Assembly: GCA_903859115.1 (NCBI GenBank)
Contig: CAIOLH010000045.1
Coordinates: 1 to 8,035, forward strand
DNA length: 8,035 nt
Source: an uncultured Opitutia bacterium
GTDB taxonomy: Bacteria; Verrucomicrobiota; Verrucomicrobiae; Opitutales; UBA953
Reading direction: 5' to 3'
In this document: piece after piece, positions 1-6,320 of the stretch
Layout of the letters: every line of letters starts with the position of its first letter
How positions within the stretch are numbered: the first letter of the stretch is position 1
The notes under the pieces: model-generated
The model's database searches: none
Seen by the model: only the letters and a program-made list of their open reading frames with translations
Told to the model about the DNA's origin: nothing
Translations under genes and position numbers: made by a program

Positions 1-500
1 GCTATTCTGATACTTTTAAAATTCCAGAGCCTTTTATTTCAAAAGTAGGTTCACGCATCATGTCGCTGCAGGATCCTTCGGCTAAGATGTCGAAGTCAGA
101 TCCTAATCAATCGTCGACCGTTTACATCACCGACTCAGCTGACGAAATCAGAAGAAAGATTATGTCTTCGGTCACTGATTCTGGCAGTGAAGTAAAATTT
201 GCAGAAGATAAGCCTGGAGTTTCTAATCTTTTAACCATCCTTTCGGCTTGCACGGGTGAATCCATTTCAGCTTTGGAAATTAAATTTAACGGCAAAGGTT
301 ATGGTGATTTTAAGAAAGCTGTCGCTGATGCTGTGGTCGCTACTTTGAATCCAGTGCGTACACGTTATGAAACGCTGATTAAAGACCGTGCGGAATTAGA
401 TAAAATCTTTAAAATGGGTGCGGAACAGGCCCAAAGTCGTGCTTTTAAGGTTCTCTCAAAGGTGAACCGCAAAGTAGGTTTCGTTGAGAGACCTCGATAA
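1..500 (+). CDS. trpS: Tryptophanyl-tRNA synthetase, C-terminal part (5' end outside the window)
   Basis: This is the last 165 codons of a class I aminoacyl-tRNA synthetase that charges tRNA-Trp with tryptophan in the cytoplasm. The reading frame is open from base 3 and enters the window mid-gene, so the internal ATG at 60 is not the true start. The fragment begins with the stretch leading into GSRIMSLQDPSAKMSKSD; the KMSKS loop that binds ATP during amino-acid activation is encoded at 84-101. The rest is the helical anticodon-binding C-terminal region typical of bacterial TrpRS, ending in the usual alanine-rich helix (GAEQAQSRAFKVLSKV) near the stop at 498-500. The N-terminal Rossmann fold and HIGH motif lie upstream of the window. 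The gene is followed after 20 bases by a membrane coiled-coil gene on the same strand, so co-transcription is likely. Family identification is firm; no defect is visible in the part seen. Confidence 0.95.
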   Translation, partial: YSDTFKIPEPFISKVGSRIMSLQDPSAKMSKSDPNQSSTVYITDSADEIRRKIMSSVTDSGSEVKFAEDKPGVSNLLTILSACTGESISALEIKFNGKGYGDFKKAVADAVVATLNPVRTRYETLIKDRAELDKIFKMGAEQAQSRAFKVLSKVNRKVGFVERPR

Positions 501-520
501 ATTTACCCCTCAAACTACTC

Positions 521-1654
521 ATGAAGAACCGCGAAATCGAAAAAATACTCCAAGAGAAATGGTTCCTAGTCGCCGCAGATTTTCTGGCGGTGCTAGCCAT
601 TTTATTTATTTATTCCGACGCTCCGAAGCGAGATGGTTGGGATGCTTTTCTGGCAGGCGCGGGCATTTTAATTGCTTCATTAATTGTCGTCATCCCAGTG
701 ATGTCGGAGGGCGGAGACAAAAAAGAAAGAATGGCGGAGCAGGCTCGTTTACGGGCTGCACTGAAAGAAGAGCTCGATCGTCAACGCGATGAATTTAGAT
801 CAGCGATGGAAGTTATTTCTCGCCGTCTCGCAGACGTAGAGCAAAACGGTCGTTCAGCTAATGAAGCGATTGCACAAAGAGCTTCGACGGAAATCAATCA
901 AATCAAATCAGCGTTCGCTATTTTAGAGAATAAAATAAAGTCGCTCGAAAAAGATATCGGCTCAGCAGCTTCAGCGGCGAAGAAAGATGATGTTGATGAG
1001 TTAAATGAAAAAGTAAGTTCGATTACGAATACACTTCGCGGAGTGGTCGCGGACACGGAGGAAGTAGCCGATGATTTTAAGAAAGTGCGCGATGAAATTA
1101 AAAGAGTCGGTCAACAAATTGAAAAAACGAGCGATCGAATTGATGAGTTACAGTCGCAGGTGAAATCGATTCAGGAAAACCCCTCTAAGGCCTCCGCTCC
1201 TAGTCCAGCTTCCGTTCAGGAAGAAGAGCCGGAGGCCGAAGCGGCTATTTCTGATGATGAAGAAGAAGATGTAGATGATGAGGAAGTGGAGGAGGCTGAA
1301 GAAGAGGTGGAAGAGGCAGAAATTGAAGAAGTTGCTAAAACCGAAGAAGCACCCGTTGAACAAAAAACTGAGTCTGCTTCGGCATCTGCCTCGGGTACTG
1401 CACTGACCATTAACCTCATGATTGGTATTGGAAATAAGCCCTATGTGCGTGGTACGGGTCCTGGTTTGAGCATGGAAAAAGGCATTCCGATGACATTTTT
1501 AGGAATCGGTCGCTGGCAGTGGATTTCTCCAGATCCCGAAGCACCCGCGACCATTGAGGTCTGGAAAAATGATCAATCACCTCTGGGTGAGCCTCTGCAT
1601 CTTTCAGGTGGCGAGCCGGTCGAAGTGAATGAAGATCATTTTGCGGGATCTTGA
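521..1654 (+). CDS. Membrane-anchored coiled-coil protein with acidic linker and C-terminal beta-rich domain, function unknown
   Basis: I do not recognise a named family. The 377-residue product has two hydrophobic segments near the N-terminus (about 14-31 and 43-61) separated by a short polar loop, so it should sit in the inner membrane as a hairpin. A long charged helical region follows (about 64-217) with heptad-like spacing, expected to form a coiled coil. Next is a strongly acidic linker (about 233-277, mostly Glu/Asp) and a Ser/Ala stretch. The last 85 residues (about 292-377) look globular and beta-rich, with a G-x-G-N-K-x-Y-x-R-G-x-G-P-G-L-S pattern and tryptophans at 332, 334 and 348. 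This resembles small carbohydrate-binding or early-set beta-sandwich modules, a weak analogy from memory. The start ATG at 521 lies 20 bases after trpS and has no Shine-Dalgarno. The downstream gene begins 3 bases after its stop, suggesting a functional pair. A structural or scaffolding role at the envelope is inference only. Confidence 0.85.
   Translation: MKNREIEKILQEKWFLVAADFLAVLAILFIYSDAPKRDGWDAFLAGAGILIASLIVVIPVMSEGGDKKERMAEQARLRAALKEELDRQRDEFRSAMEVISRRLADVEQNGRSANEAIAQRASTEINQIKSAFAILENKIKSLEKDIGSAASAAKKDDVDELNEKVSSITNTLRGVVADTEEVADDFKKVRDEIKRVGQQIEKTSDRIDELQSQVKSIQENPSKASAPSPASVQEEEPEAEAAISDDEEEDVDDEEVEEAEEEVEEAEIEEVAKTEEAPVEQKTESASASASGTALTINLMIGIGNKPYVRGTGPGLSMEKGIPMTFLGIGRWQWISPDPEAPATIEVWKNDQSPLGEPLHLSGGEPVEVNEDHFAGS
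1217..1351 (+). other. Acidic low-complexity linker encoded by a purine-rich tract
   Basis: Codons for residues about 233-277 of the membrane coiled-coil protein are almost all GAA, GAG, GAT and GTG/GCT, so the + strand is a long GA-rich tract. The product is a flexible, highly negative linker between coiled coil and C-terminal domain. The tract also creates long serine-rich and phenylalanine-rich open frames on the opposite strand, which are composition artefacts. Confidence 0.8.
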
Positions 1655-1657
1655 TGT

Positions 1658-2752
1658 ATGCTGAGTTTGTTGGCTGCTTGTATCCTTTTAACGACTCCGG
1701 CTTCGACTCCGGAAGTTCCACCCGCTGAGCCACATCTCTACGTTAATGAGACTTCATTGGGTGTTGTTTTAGGATATAATTTAAACGAGCTAAGTTTTGT
1801 CGCTTCGCACTGCGAGGCTATCAACCGCTACATGGAGCAGGTGTTATTCGTGCCGGCGTTGCCTCCACCTAAGGCGCGCATTGAATTAATAGATACGAAA
1901 AATACGCCTCCTGTTTCGGTGCGCAATTTGAGTGGACAAATTCTCACTCAAATTAATGTTAATGCAAAAGAAGACATTTCTGATCAAGTGGCCGAAGCGG
2001 CTGTGTGTACATGGTTAGCGCGTGCAGCTCTGGCGGGAGGGCGACCTTATGACAAAAGCCCCATCTGGTTGCGCCAAGCTTTGAAGTCTGAAATCATTGG
2101 GTTATTGCGACCTACGATGGTGGATTGGTGGTACCGTCAAGGTCGTTCAAACACTCCGTATTCATTAGAGAAAATTATAAAAGGGCAGGCGACTGACTTA
2201 GAATCTTTTCTGTTTTGGCGCGCGGTCCGCAACGAAATAGGTTCAAGTGCGGAACAGATTAAAGTTTTAATTAATAGTGCACAGGGTGAAGATATTTCAA
2301 AATTAATAGTTAAGAATAAACCCCTCGATGAAAACTGGTGGTTAACGGCGCGAGCAAATTTATTATTAAATCGTGCACCGGTGAGTTTGGGTATGCGCGA
2401 ATCTGCTGAGACGCTGGATGATTTATCGCGGTTCGTTTTCGATTTGGGTCAGGGCGATGTCATTTTAACCGGTCCGATGGCGGTTAAAAATCGAGACGCG
2501 CAAGGGGTGCAATTAGAAATGAAATCAAGGCTCACTGCTTTACGTCGAGAGCTTCTCCGTCAAAATCCCGTTTATCACAATGCTTGGAGAACTCTCGGTA
2601 CTTGGTTGGAGAATTTTTCTACTGCTACGCCCGAAGAACTAGATCAACAGTGGGCTGAATTTTTAAAAGAGCGTAGTGCGGCCAATGAATTAAGAAAAGA
2701 AATTGAGGCTGCGCTTTCTGACGGCTTATCCAAAAAAGAAGGCCAGCAGTGA
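1658..2752 (+). CDS. Exported protein of unknown function, possibly a degenerate peptidase-like protein
   Basis: This 364-residue product is not a family I can name. The N-terminus is a short hydrophobic stretch (residues 1-14) followed by a Pro/Thr/Ala-rich segment, which fits an export signal, although there is no basic n-region. L5-A6-A7-C8 matches a lipobox, but a cysteine at position 8 is unusually early, so a lipoprotein is only possible. The start cannot be moved upstream: TGA at 1652-1654, the stop of the previous gene, is in the same frame, leaving only TGT before ATG 1658. The layout around residues 108-150 (an Ala-rich helix with C117-T-W-L, then P135-I-W-L-R-Q-A-L) recalls the region of membrane-exposed gluzincin peptidases where HExxH is followed by P-x-W-L-x-E-G, but no HExxH exists here. 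If related, it is catalytically dead. The C-terminal quarter is helical. It is probably co-expressed with the preceding membrane protein, 3 bases upstream. Confidence 0.8.
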   Translation: MLSLLAACILLTTPASTPEVPPAEPHLYVNETSLGVVLGYNLNELSFVASHCEAINRYMEQVLFVPALPPPKARIELIDTKNTPPVSVRNLSGQILTQINVNAKEDISDQVAEAAVCTWLARAALAGGRPYDKSPIWLRQALKSEIIGLLRPTMVDWWYRQGRSNTPYSLEKIIKGQATDLESFLFWRAVRNEIGSSAEQIKVLINSAQGEDISKLIVKNKPLDENWWLTARANLLLNRAPVSLGMRESAETLDDLSRFVFDLGQGDVILTGPMAVKNRDAQGVQLEMKSRLTALRRELLRQNPVYHNAWRTLGTWLENFSTATPEELDQQWAEFLKERSAANELRKEIEAALSDGLSKKEGQQ

Positions 2753-2767
2753 GCTGGCCTTCTTTGG
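2732..2767. terminator. Bidirectional intrinsic terminator between convergent genes
   Basis: A perfect 13-bp inverted repeat (2735-2747 with 2753-2765, core AAGGCCAGC / GCTGGCCTT) encloses a five-base loop, 2748-2752. Read on the - strand, the stem runs into an unbroken run of T from six A residues at 2732-2737, a strong Rho-independent terminator for the gene at 2784-3044, whose stop lies 18 bases before the stem. Read on the + strand the U-tract is short (TTCTTT then GG), so termination for the exported-protein gene may be weaker. The stop codon of that gene, 2750-2752, lies inside the loop, and the left arm encodes its last residues. Confidence 0.9.
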
Positions 2768-2783
2768 ACGAAAGAACTTTTAA

Positions 2784-3044
2784 TTAGTTGTTCTTTTGCG
2801 ATTCTGCTTTTTGCAGAACTTGGTCAGCCAGCGTGACTCGGAAGAGTGAGAGGGCTAACCAGAATACACCTGAAAGGCAGGCTGAGGCGTAGGCGCCGCC
2901 GAGTAATACTGCAAATTCGCCGGCTTCGACCCAAGGCACGTGGTTTTTAAGAACGTTGGTCATGATGACGAAGAAAATTACCGTTAGAATGATATCGATA
3001 ATTGCCCCTTGTTTGGTGACCAGATTTGGCTTCGTGTTATCCAT
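2784..3044 (-). CDS. Small two-helix membrane protein, function unknown
   Basis: The 86-residue product has a short polar N-terminus, a hydrophobic segment at about 14-33 and a second at about 42-69, then a polar tail (about 72-86, ending AESQKNN). It should span the inner membrane twice with both ends on the same side. I recognise no catalytic motif or named family. Evidence that it is a real gene: membrane-protein-like residue order rather than random composition, and a strong intrinsic terminator positioned 18 bases after its stop with the U-tract in its own direction. The ATG at 3044-3042 is preceded by GACTCC and lacks a Shine-Dalgarno. It runs opposite to both flanking + strand clusters and diverges from ileS across the 3045-3228 gap. 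Two + strand open frames that overlap it (2956-3159 and 3009-3206) have no comparable support. Confidence 0.75.
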   Translation of the reverse strand: MDNTKPNLVTKQGAIIDIILTVIFFVIMTNVLKNHVPWVEAGEFAVLLGGAYASACLSGVFWLALSLFRVTLADQVLQKAESQKNN

Positions 3045-3053
3045 GGAGTCAAC

Positions 3054-3082
3054 ATTGGTGGCTTTATCTCTAAGTCTGTCAA
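3054..3082 (-). promoter_or_regulatory. Weak candidate promoter for the small membrane protein gene
   Basis: On the - strand a perfect TTGACA hexamer (3082-3077) is followed after 17 bases by ACCAAT (3059-3054), which matches the -10 consensus at only three positions. If used, transcription would begin within a few bases of the ATG at 3044, giving an almost leaderless message. The good -35 box is seen directly; the promoter function is a guess. Confidence 0.25.
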
Positions 3083-3188
3083 TACTACCCGATTTTTACC
3101 TTTTATATTCGATGCCGTGTGGTCATTTTTTCGCATCTACCCCTTGCCAATATGTGTAAGTCCATCATTCTGCCCGCCCGGTGGGGTA

Positions 3189-3217
3189 TTGCCACCCGCT
3201 AATTAACACACAATAAA
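3189..3217 (+). promoter_or_regulatory. Weak candidate promoter for the ileS operon
   Basis: TTGCCA (3189-3194, five of six matches to the -35 consensus) and AATAAA (3212-3217, four of six to the -10) are separated by 17 bases. Transcription would start around 3224, only a few bases before the ileS ATG at 3229. An alternative is the better -10 box TATATT at 3104-3109, but it lacks a recognisable -35 and would leave a leader of about 110 bases. Between them, a small inverted repeat GGTGG...CCACC (3180-3184 with 3192-3196) may be chance. I see no T-box features. Confidence 0.25.
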
Positions 3218-3228
3218 CTTTATCAATT

Positions 3229-6054
3229 ATGGCCGTAGAGCTCAAGGATACCCTGAATTTGCCTGTAACCGACTTCCCGATGCGGGCAGGTTTGGCTGAG
3301 CGCGAGCCCGTGCGAATCGCCCACTGGGATCGCCTTAAATTATACGAAAAAATTCAGAAGCGTGCTGCGGGTAAGCCAGCATTCGTTCTGCACGACGGTC
3401 CGCCGTTCACCAATGGCGACGTCCATATCGGAACGGCACTCAACAAACTTTTAAAAGATTCTATCCTGCGTTTCAAATCGATGAAAGGTTTGCGCACGCC
3501 TTATGTGCCTGGGTGGGATTGTCACGGTTTGCCGATTGAACATAAAGTAATGAAGGAACTGCAGGCGAAGAAACAATCATTAGAGCCATTAGGCATTCGC
3601 AAAGCCTGTGCGGAATTTTCTGCGAGCTACATCGAAAAACAACGCGGTCAGTTCCGTCGTTTAGGGGTTCTCGCCGATTGGAAATCGGAATACCGTACGA
3701 TGGATCCCGTTTATGAATCTGAAATTCTAAAAGGATTCTCCAATTTCGTTGAACAAGGTTTAGTGTATCGTTCGAAGAAGCCCGTTTACTGGTCGATTCC
3801 TTGTCAGACTGCTTTAGCGGAAGCCGAAATCGAATACATTACCAAACGTTCTCACTCTATTTGGGTAGCGTTCCCTGTTGCTCAACCTGAGAGCAAAGGA
3901 CTTAAGCCTGCACATCCTCTTTCGGTAGTGATTTGGACAACGACACCTTGGACGTTGCCAGCCAATCTCGCGATTGCGGTTCACCCTGAGCTGGACTACG
4001 TCGAAGTAATCCACGGAGAAAAATCCTATCTCGTAGCCACTGCCCGTCGTGATGCTTTTGTTTCTGAATGTGGATTAGAAGGCGCTGTAGACGGATTTAA
4101 AGTTAAAGGAAAAACTCTCGAAGGCCTGTTGCCTCGTCACCCTTTTATTGAGCGCGACGCTCCAATCGTTTTAGCGGAATACGTAACTACCGATGCAGGT
4201 TCAGGCTGTGTTCACACGGCACCTGGACACGGCTTAGAAGATTTTCAAACTGGAAATAAATATGGCCTCGAACCTTATTGTCCGGTTCGTGACGATGGCA
4301 CTTACGCCGATGATGGACGTGTGCCACCAGAGTTGGTTGGGGTTACTGTTTTAGAAACCGATGGAAAAAATCCGGCTAACATTGCCGTGCTCACAATCTT
4401 AAAGGCCAAGGGTGCTCTCATTAAATCATCCACGTTTGAGCATCAATATCCGCATTGTTGGCGCTCGAAATCTCCGGTTGTTTTTCGTGCACTTGATCAA
4501 TGGTTCGTTGGATTAGATCGCGGTGGGCTTCGTGCTAAAGCCTTAGCCTCTGTTGGTCAGGTGAAATGGATTCCAACGAGTGGAGAAAATCGTATTCGCG
4601 CTGCGCTCGAAGGACGTCCTGATTGGTGTATCTCTCGTCAACGCGCTTGGGGTGTTCCGATTCCTTCATTTTATTCTCCGTCGACTGGCGAATCTTATTT
4701 AGACGCTGGTGTAGTTCGTCACGTTGCGGCCCAAGTTGCGAAGCAGGGTGGAGATTGGTGGTGGGCGACGGATGTGAGCCAAGTTCTTAGCGGAGCGCCT
4801 GTGCCCAAAGATTGGCCGAAGGATTTAAAGAAGGGTAGTGATACTCTAGATGTATGGATTGATTCTGGTTCCAGTCACTTAGCTGTCTGCGCGATCCATC
4901 CTGACTTACACTGGCCCGCTGATTTATACTTGGAAGGATCCGACCAACACCGTGGTTGGTTTCAATCATCACTCTGGACCGCAATCGCGGTTAAAGGCGC
5001 ACCGCCTTATCGTTCTGTATTAACGCACGGATTTGTCGTGAATGAGAAACGCCAGAAAATTTCTAAGTCGGATAATTCAGGTAAGCCACAAACGGCTGAT
5101 GACTATGTGAAAAAATACGGCGCTGATATCGTTCGTCTGTGGGTCGCTTCAGAAAACTATCAAAGCGATATCCCTATTTCGGATGCAATCTTCGAGACGA
5201 TTTCGAATCAGTATCGCGGAATGCGTAACTCGCTCCGTTATCAATTAGGAAACTTACACGACTTTAATCCAAGTACTGATACCGTACCGACTGCAAAATT
5301 ATCTCTGATTGATCGCTGGGTATTAGTGGAGACTGCAAAACTTATTCGTGAAGTCTCCGATGCCTGTGAGCGTTATGAGTTCCATCGTGCGGCGGCTGCG
5401 ATTGCTGCATTCACGACCGGAACTTTATCGGCAACTTATCATAATATTGTTAAGGATCGTTTATACACCATGGCGGTGAATCATCCGTTACGTCGCTCCA
5501 CACAGACAGCGATTTATCAAGTGCTCCAGGTGTATTTAAAACTCATTGCTCCCTTCGTACCCTTTACCGCGGATGAAGCTTGGTCACATCTTCATCATAA
5601 AACCGAGTACAATGATGATACCGCAGTACACTTACAGGATTGGCCAGTTGTAGAAAACGAGTGGGAAGACGCGGCGGGTCTGGAGGCTCATGCGGCCTTT
5701 ATCGCCATCCAAAATTTAGCTGCTCAGGTGAATATCCCTCTCGAGAAGTTACGTCAGGAGAAAAAAATCGGACAATCGCTCGAGGCAGCAGTGGATGTTT
5801 CGGCCGATCCTCAGAACAAGGATTTCGCCTTATTAAGCCGTTATTCTGAACTTTTAAGCGAGTTTTGGATAGTTTCAGTGGTGACTCTGACTTCGACCGC
5901 TGGGGCTGACTTGACATTTAAAGTAGACCACGCACTTGGGGTGCGTTGCCCACGCTCTTGGCGCTGGGTTCCTGAACTTGTGAACGCCGGAGAATTTGGT
6001 ATGGTCTCTCCACGTTGCCGCGAAGCCCTCGCTTCTAAATTTTCACTCAGCTAA
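3229..6054 (+). CDS. ileS: Isoleucyl-tRNA synthetase, bacterial type with degenerate C-terminal zinc finger
   Basis: This 941-residue class I synthetase attaches isoleucine to tRNA-Ile and hydrolyses mischarged valine; its length is normal for bacterial IleRS. The adenylation signature is at 63-72 (NGDVHIGTAL, H66-I-G-T69 in place of HIGH), followed by GWDCHGLPIE at 95-104. The CP1 editing domain shows the Thr-rich WTTTPWTLPANL (236-247) and VHTAPGHGLED (328-338), with D338 at the position of the conserved editing aspartate. WCISRQRAWGVPIP is at 466-479, SDQHRGWFQSSL at 571-582, and the KMSKS loop is KISKS at 610-614. The helical anticodon-binding domain covers roughly 690-830. The C-terminus keeps the outline of the IleRS zinc finger, but only C907 and C930 of four cysteines remain (S910 and S927 replace the others). 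The start ATG at 3229 has no Shine-Dalgarno. It is the first gene of a tight cluster, followed after 5 bases by the DksA-like gene. Confidence 0.97.
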   Translation: MAVELKDTLNLPVTDFPMRAGLAEREPVRIAHWDRLKLYEKIQKRAAGKPAFVLHDGPPFTNGDVHIGTALNKLLKDSILRFKSMKGLRTPYVPGWDCHGLPIEHKVMKELQAKKQSLEPLGIRKACAEFSASYIEKQRGQFRRLGVLADWKSEYRTMDPVYESEILKGFSNFVEQGLVYRSKKPVYWSIPCQTALAEAEIEYITKRSHSIWVAFPVAQPESKGLKPAHPLSVVIWTTTPWTLPANLAIAVHPELDYVEVIHGEKSYLVATARRDAFVSECGLEGAVDGFKVKGKTLEGLLPRHPFIERDAPIVLAEYVTTDAGSGCVHTAPGHGLEDFQTGNKYGLEPYCPVRDDGTYADDGRVPPELVGVTVLETDGKNPANIAVLTILKAKGALIKSSTFEHQYPHCWRSKSPVVFRALDQWFVGLDRGGLRAKALASVGQVKWIPTSGENRIRAALEGRPDWCISRQRAWGVPIPSFYSPSTGESYLDAGVVRHVAAQVAKQGGDWWWATDVSQVLSGAPVPKDWPKDLKKGSDTLDVWIDSGSSHLAVCAIHPDLHWPADLYLEGSDQHRGWFQSSLWTAIAVKGAPPYRSVLTHGFVVNEKRQKISKSDNSGKPQTADDYVKKYGADIVRLWVASENYQSDIPISDAIFETISNQYRGMRNSLRYQLGNLHDFNPSTDTVPTAKLSLIDRWVLVETAKLIREVSDACERYEFHRAAAAIAAFTTGTLSATYHNIVKDRLYTMAVNHPLRRSTQTAIYQVLQVYLKLIAPFVPFTADEAWSHLHHKTEYNDDTAVHLQDWPVVENEWEDAAGLEAHAAFIAIQNLAAQVNIPLEKLRQEKKIGQSLEAAVDVSADPQNKDFALLSRYSELLSEFWIVSVVTLTSTAGADLTFKVDHALGVRCPRSWRWVPELVNAGEFGMVSPRCREALASKFSLS

Positions 6055-6059
6055 TTTTC

Positions 6060-6320
6060 ATGCCTAAGAAAACTCCTCCCAAAAAATCAGCCGCAAAAAA
6101 ACCTGCAGCTAAACCTGCACCGAAGAAGCCTGTCGTTGCTGCTAAAAAAATTATTGCGCCGATCAAAGCCAAGCCGGTCGCTAAAAAGAATGTTAAGCCG
6201 ATTGCTCCCGTTAAAGGTGCGAAGGCTCCAGCTAAACCTGTTGCTAAGGTAGTAGCCAAGAAGCCTGCTGTGGTCGCCAAAGTGCCTGCTGGCAAAAACC
6301 TCAAGGGTGCGGCTAAAATC
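6060..6320 (+). other. Lysine/alanine/proline-rich tail region (H1-like low complexity)
   Basis: This encodes residues 1-87 of the DksA-like protein. Short irregular repeats of KKPAAKPAPKKP and KPVAK type recur through it, and the first acidic residue is D88. Such tails usually evolve by repeat expansion and vary in length between relatives. The opposite strand reads as long open frames only because AAG/AAA/GCT/CCT codons have no stop complements. Confidence 0.8.

Noticed and set aside
60..500. Start of a short separate gene at ATG 60
   Set aside because: The frame is open to the window edge and the residues before this Met match TrpRS (GSRI-MSLQDP), so it is an internal methionine.
484..792. 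+ strand open frame overlapping the start of the membrane coiled-coil gene
   Set aside because: Arg-rich, random-looking product in a shifted frame over a region with a clear membrane hairpin in the other frame.
1148..1419. Open frames on the - strand opposite the acidic linker (Ser-rich and Phe-rich products)
   Set aside because: They mirror GAA/GAG/GAT codons of the + strand gene; products are low-complexity with no start context, and the + strand protein has a coherent domain order.
3172..3199. Possible T-box or attenuator hairpin before ileS
   Set aside because: Only a 5-bp GGTGG/CCACC pairing is present, with no T-box sequence, specifier loop or following terminator.
2956..3206. Two short + strand open frames upstream of ileS
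   Set aside because: They overlap the small - strand membrane gene, have no family resemblance or supporting signals, and cover the region that must hold the ileS promoter.
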